23,501 nucleotides of DNA from Christensenella sp. UBA7862 (GTDB lineage Bacteria; Bacillota; Clostridia; Christensenellales; UBA1242). A model generated the notes under the pieces. It saw nothing but the letters and a program-made list of their open reading frames with translations. It had not been told where the DNA came from and did not search any database. Shown here one piece after another: positions 21,604-23,501 of this stretch. Where the stretch lies: NCBI GenBank assembly GCA_002500135.1, contig DLSM01000011.1, forward strand, positions 10,633 through 34,133, written 5' to 3'. The stretch's first letter is position 1; each line of letters begins with the position of its first letter. Position numbers and translations under genes: made by a program.

Positions 21604-23061
21604 ATGCCAAGTAAAAAAGAGCAGGTGATAAGAAATTTCTTTTTCAAGAAAAGGGACAAAAATGTTGACAAGAACGTTGACATTGAAAACGCTGAACTTG
21701 AAGAAGATTTTGAGCCTCTTGATGTTGAGAAATTTATTAAGTCAGTTGAAAGTGGTGAATACTTTAGCGAGGAAAGTTATGAAGGTGATGGTGCGGATAT
21801 AAATAATTTTGAACTGTCCAATGTTGACGGGCTTGAAATGAGAGCAGCAGCGGAAGTTAGGGAGCAAGAGTTGATTCAGCTTTACCAATTTGTCGAGCAG
21901 CATGTTATGGAATTTTCACGAAGCGAGTGGTATTCTTTTGTAACAAAAGCCGCCCAAACAGTTAGAGATTTTTGTTGCTATGCAATGAAAATTGATCCCA
22001 ATTTGATTGAACTGAGATATTATTGCAGCAACACTTTGTATGAAAAAGCAGTTGTTAAAAATGAAGATAATTTCTTTGTTGAAACGAATGTTCAAGACGG
22101 AAGTTTGGCTCTTGCAGAAGTGGGCTATGACTTTGACGGAAATGTAAAATATTCACTTAGCATTAACATTGAAACTCCAATGAGGGGCTTTGTCAGCACG
22201 TTCCCAGACATGTTTGCAACTCTGTTCCATGAAATGTGGCATTTGAAAGAGTTTTATGAAGAAAACCAAGAAAAAGATAATAGCGTTGAACTGCAAAAGA
22301 GTTTTGTTGAAAGTGTGGTAGATTTGGTTGAGGAATATCAAGAGAAGGGGCTTTCAAATGAGGAAATTAAGACAGAACTTGAAAAACAAGGCTTGAAAGT
22401 CGATTTGAAAATGATTGACGACCAAGGGGAAACATCGTTCGCTGACGAACAAGACGAGTATCAATTCGATGAAAATAATCGTGACGAAGATAGTTTCCGT
22501 TCTCGTTTTGAGAGGTGTGTTGCTTATAACAATGACATATACACATGGGGCGCCAACGGGGGTGAATGTAGGGCAGATAAGTTTGCCTATTTAATGCTTA
22601 GAACACTTATGAAAGACGCAGACGCAAATCCGAAATTGAGAAGAATTTTCAGACGAGCGGGAAGATATAAAATGGCACACCACGCTTTTAGCCGTGTTTA
22701 CGTGCCAGTGAGAGCAGCGTATAGAGCGTTATTTAACGTGAATGTTCCAGAGGCAACAAATTTTGACCAGACATTGATAGGAAACGAGTTTATTGCAAAA
22801 TACATCAGCCCAGAAAGCATTAAACGTGCGAGCGAATTGGACAAAGCACTTATGCAGTCGAAAGCCTTTGAATTGAACGAATTTCATAATCAATTTGGAA
22901 GAACAGACGATGAGGGGTTATGGAAAATTCAAGAAATGCTTGCAAAAAGAAACTTCAGAACAGTTAAGAAAATTATTGAAGCGGCCGACCAAATTGACGA
23001 CATGGAAGAGCAACTGGAAGACATGCAAGAAGATATGGAAGGCGAAACATTTACATTATAA
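21604..23061 (+). CDS. Unrecognised cytoplasmic protein with HExxH zinc-protease-like motif
   Basis: A 485-residue protein that I cannot assign to a family. ATG 21604 follows GAGGTG at short spacing; TTG 21592 is an unlikely alternative. No signal peptide or membrane segment is seen. The N-terminus (1-75) is basic, then acidic. Residues 205-218 read TLFHEMWHLKEF, with H209-E210-x-x-H213, a zinc-binding helix. A possible third ligand, E321, lies about 108 residues later in GGECRADKFAYLML, the E-x-x-A-D pattern of gluzincin-type proteases. A charged, coiled-coil-like region separates them, and an acidic tail (DQIDDMEEQLEDMQED) ends the protein. It stands alone with its own promoter and terminator. 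It may be a metallopeptidase; that is inference from motif and spacing. Confidence 0.65.
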   Translation: MPSKKEQVIRNFFFKKRDKNVDKNVDIENAELEEDFEPLDVEKFIKSVESGEYFSEESYEGDGADINNFELSNVDGLEMRAAAEVREQELIQLYQFVEQHVMEFSRSEWYSFVTKAAQTVRDFCCYAMKIDPNLIELRYYCSNTLYEKAVVKNEDNFFVETNVQDGSLALAEVGYDFDGNVKYSLSINIETPMRGFVSTFPDMFATLFHEMWHLKEFYEENQEKDNSVELQKSFVESVVDLVEEYQEKGLSNEEIKTELEKQGLKVDLKMIDDQGETSFADEQDEYQFDENNRDEDSFRSRFERCVAYNNDIYTWGANGGECRADKFAYLMLRTLMKDADANPKLRRIFRRAGRYKMAHHAFSRVYVPVRAAYRALFNVNVPEATNFDQTLIGNEFIAKYISPESIKRASELDKALMQSKAFELNEFHNQFGRTDDEGLWKIQEMLAKRNFRTVKKIIEAADQIDDMEEQLEDMQEDMEGETFTL

Positions 23062-23065
23062 GATA

Positions 23066-23100
23066 AAAAAAATCTCAGACAATTTGCCTGAGATTTTTTT
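23066..23100. terminator. Bidirectional intrinsic terminator
   Basis: AAAAAAATCTCAG (23066-23078) and CTGAGATTTTTTT (23088-23100) form a 13-bp hairpin with a T run on both strands. It ends the HEMWH-motif gene on + and tRNA-Leu on -, which stops exactly at base 23100. Confidence 0.9.
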
Positions 23101-23185
23101 GGTACCAAAGGAGGGACTCGAACCCTCATGAAGTTGCCCTCGTCAGATTTTGAGTCTGATGCGTCTACCATTCCGCCACTTTGGC
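23100..23185 (-). tRNA. tRNA-Leu(CAA)
   Basis: On the - strand: acceptor GCCAAAG/CTTTGGT (one G-T pair), D arm with GCGGAATGGTAGACGC, anticodon stem TCAGA/TCTGA with loop CTCAAAA (anticodon CAA, reads UUG), a long variable arm (CGAGGGCAACTTCATGA) as in class II tRNAs, T arm GGGTTCGAGTCCC, discriminator A and encoded CCA. It decodes leucine. Confidence 0.96.
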
Positions 23186-23214
23186 ACAACTGAGTGTTGA
23201 AATTCAACTCTTGT

Positions 23215-23243
23215 ATAATAACACAAAAAAATAAATTATGCAA
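23215..23243 (-). promoter_or_regulatory. tRNA-Leu promoter
   Basis: On the - strand TTGCAT, 17-bp spacer, TATTAT (plus-strand 23215-23220). It is nearly back to back with the + strand promoter at 23252. Confidence 0.65.
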
Positions 23244-23251
23244 CATTTTTC

Positions 23252-23280
23252 TTGACAAATTTTTAAATATCTTTTACAAT
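23252..23280 (+). promoter_or_regulatory. Promoter of the third surface-protein gene
   Basis: TTGACA (23252-23257), 17-bp spacer, TACAAT (23275-23280), giving a short leader of about 25 nt without the structured element found at the other two loci. Confidence 0.85.
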
Positions 23281-23311
23281 TTTGAAGAAAATAACTTTGG
23301 AGGTAGTTGAT

Positions 23312-23501
23312 AATGACCAAATACGAACGCTTTGTGTTATGGCTGAATAGATTTTATCATAAGCAGAATAAGATAACAATTTGCGTTCTATATACACTCA
23401 TTATGGCAATCCTCGGAGTTCTCATTTATGGTGCAACACACCAACAAGCAAGTTCAAACATTTCAGTAAAATACACAAGACCCACATATACAGTGACATT
23501 C
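23312..23501 (+). CDS. Surface protein with the same anchor, 5' part (3' end outside window)
   Basis: GGAGGT precedes ATG 23312 at 8 nt. The 63 visible codons repeat the N-terminus of the gene at 16364 almost residue for residue: MTKYERFVLWLNRFYHKQNK, one changed residue in the membrane segment (L to I), and ATHQQASSNISVKYTRP. Then it turns into TYTVTF, probably the first strand of an InlB-type repeat. DNA differences are mostly silent, so the anchor is under protein-level constraint or is shared by gene conversion. The window ends before the place where a G tract would be expected. It has its own promoter and no structured leader. Confidence 0.88.

Noticed and set aside
1..23501. CRISPR array, insertion sequence, prophage or integron
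   Set aside because: No spaced direct repeats, transposase, integrase or phage gene is seen. The repeated sequences are the surface-gene 5' ends and leaders.

Overview
The window is AT-rich DNA of a Clostridia-like member of the Bacillota, probably an uncultured host-associated lineage. The evidence is the Gram-positive gene order (argR-recN; a DUF2953 gene, ytfJ/gerW, dacF, an rluB-type gene and a BaiN/HI0933-type gene in a row; plsC near an S1-domain protein gene), AGGAGG-type ribosome binding sites, TTGACA-17-TATAAT promoters, glutaminyl-tRNA synthetase, and many short T-tailed terminators. The ytfJ/gerW and DUF2953 pair is typical of spore-forming lineages and their relatives, but does not prove sporulation. 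Nearly all genes lie on the + strand; the two tRNA genes lie on the - strand.

Layout. 1-1116: 3' part of a surface protein with an InlB-type repeat. 1183-1791: small membrane protein. 2003-4337: argR, with several ARG-box-like sites in its promoter, then recN. 4392-4627: decayed copy of the surface-protein 5' end (promoter, structured leader, start codon, 11-G tract). 4763-6049: exported protein with a BspA-type LRR unit. 6218-9992: HD-domain protein, polA, lytic transglycosylase. 9994-12842: DUF2953 protein, GerW/YtfJ, D,D-carboxypeptidase, pseudouridine synthase. 12945-16110: flavoprotein, acyltransferase, S1-domain protein. 16128-18026: surface-protein gene broken at an 11-G tract. 18220-18643: tRNA-Thr(CGT) and rpmB. 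18938-21457: glnS and a FabG-like reductase. 21604-23061: unrecognised protein with an HEMWH zinc-protease-like motif. 23100-23185: tRNA-Leu(CAA). 23252-end: 5' end of another surface-protein gene of the same family.

The accessory theme is a dispersed, apparently phase-variable surface-protein family inserted between housekeeping operons. Members share an almost identical N-terminal membrane anchor. A run of 11 G sits inside the first InlB-type repeat, where losing one G would restore the frame. Different binding-like modules follow in different copies. Two loci, one intact and one decayed, also share a gap-free 125-nt leader with strong hairpins that I cannot assign to a known RNA class, and the same promoter layout. 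The family, the G tract and the leader are the strongest candidates for an undescribed system here. All family and structure calls come from reading the sequence; no search or folding program was run.
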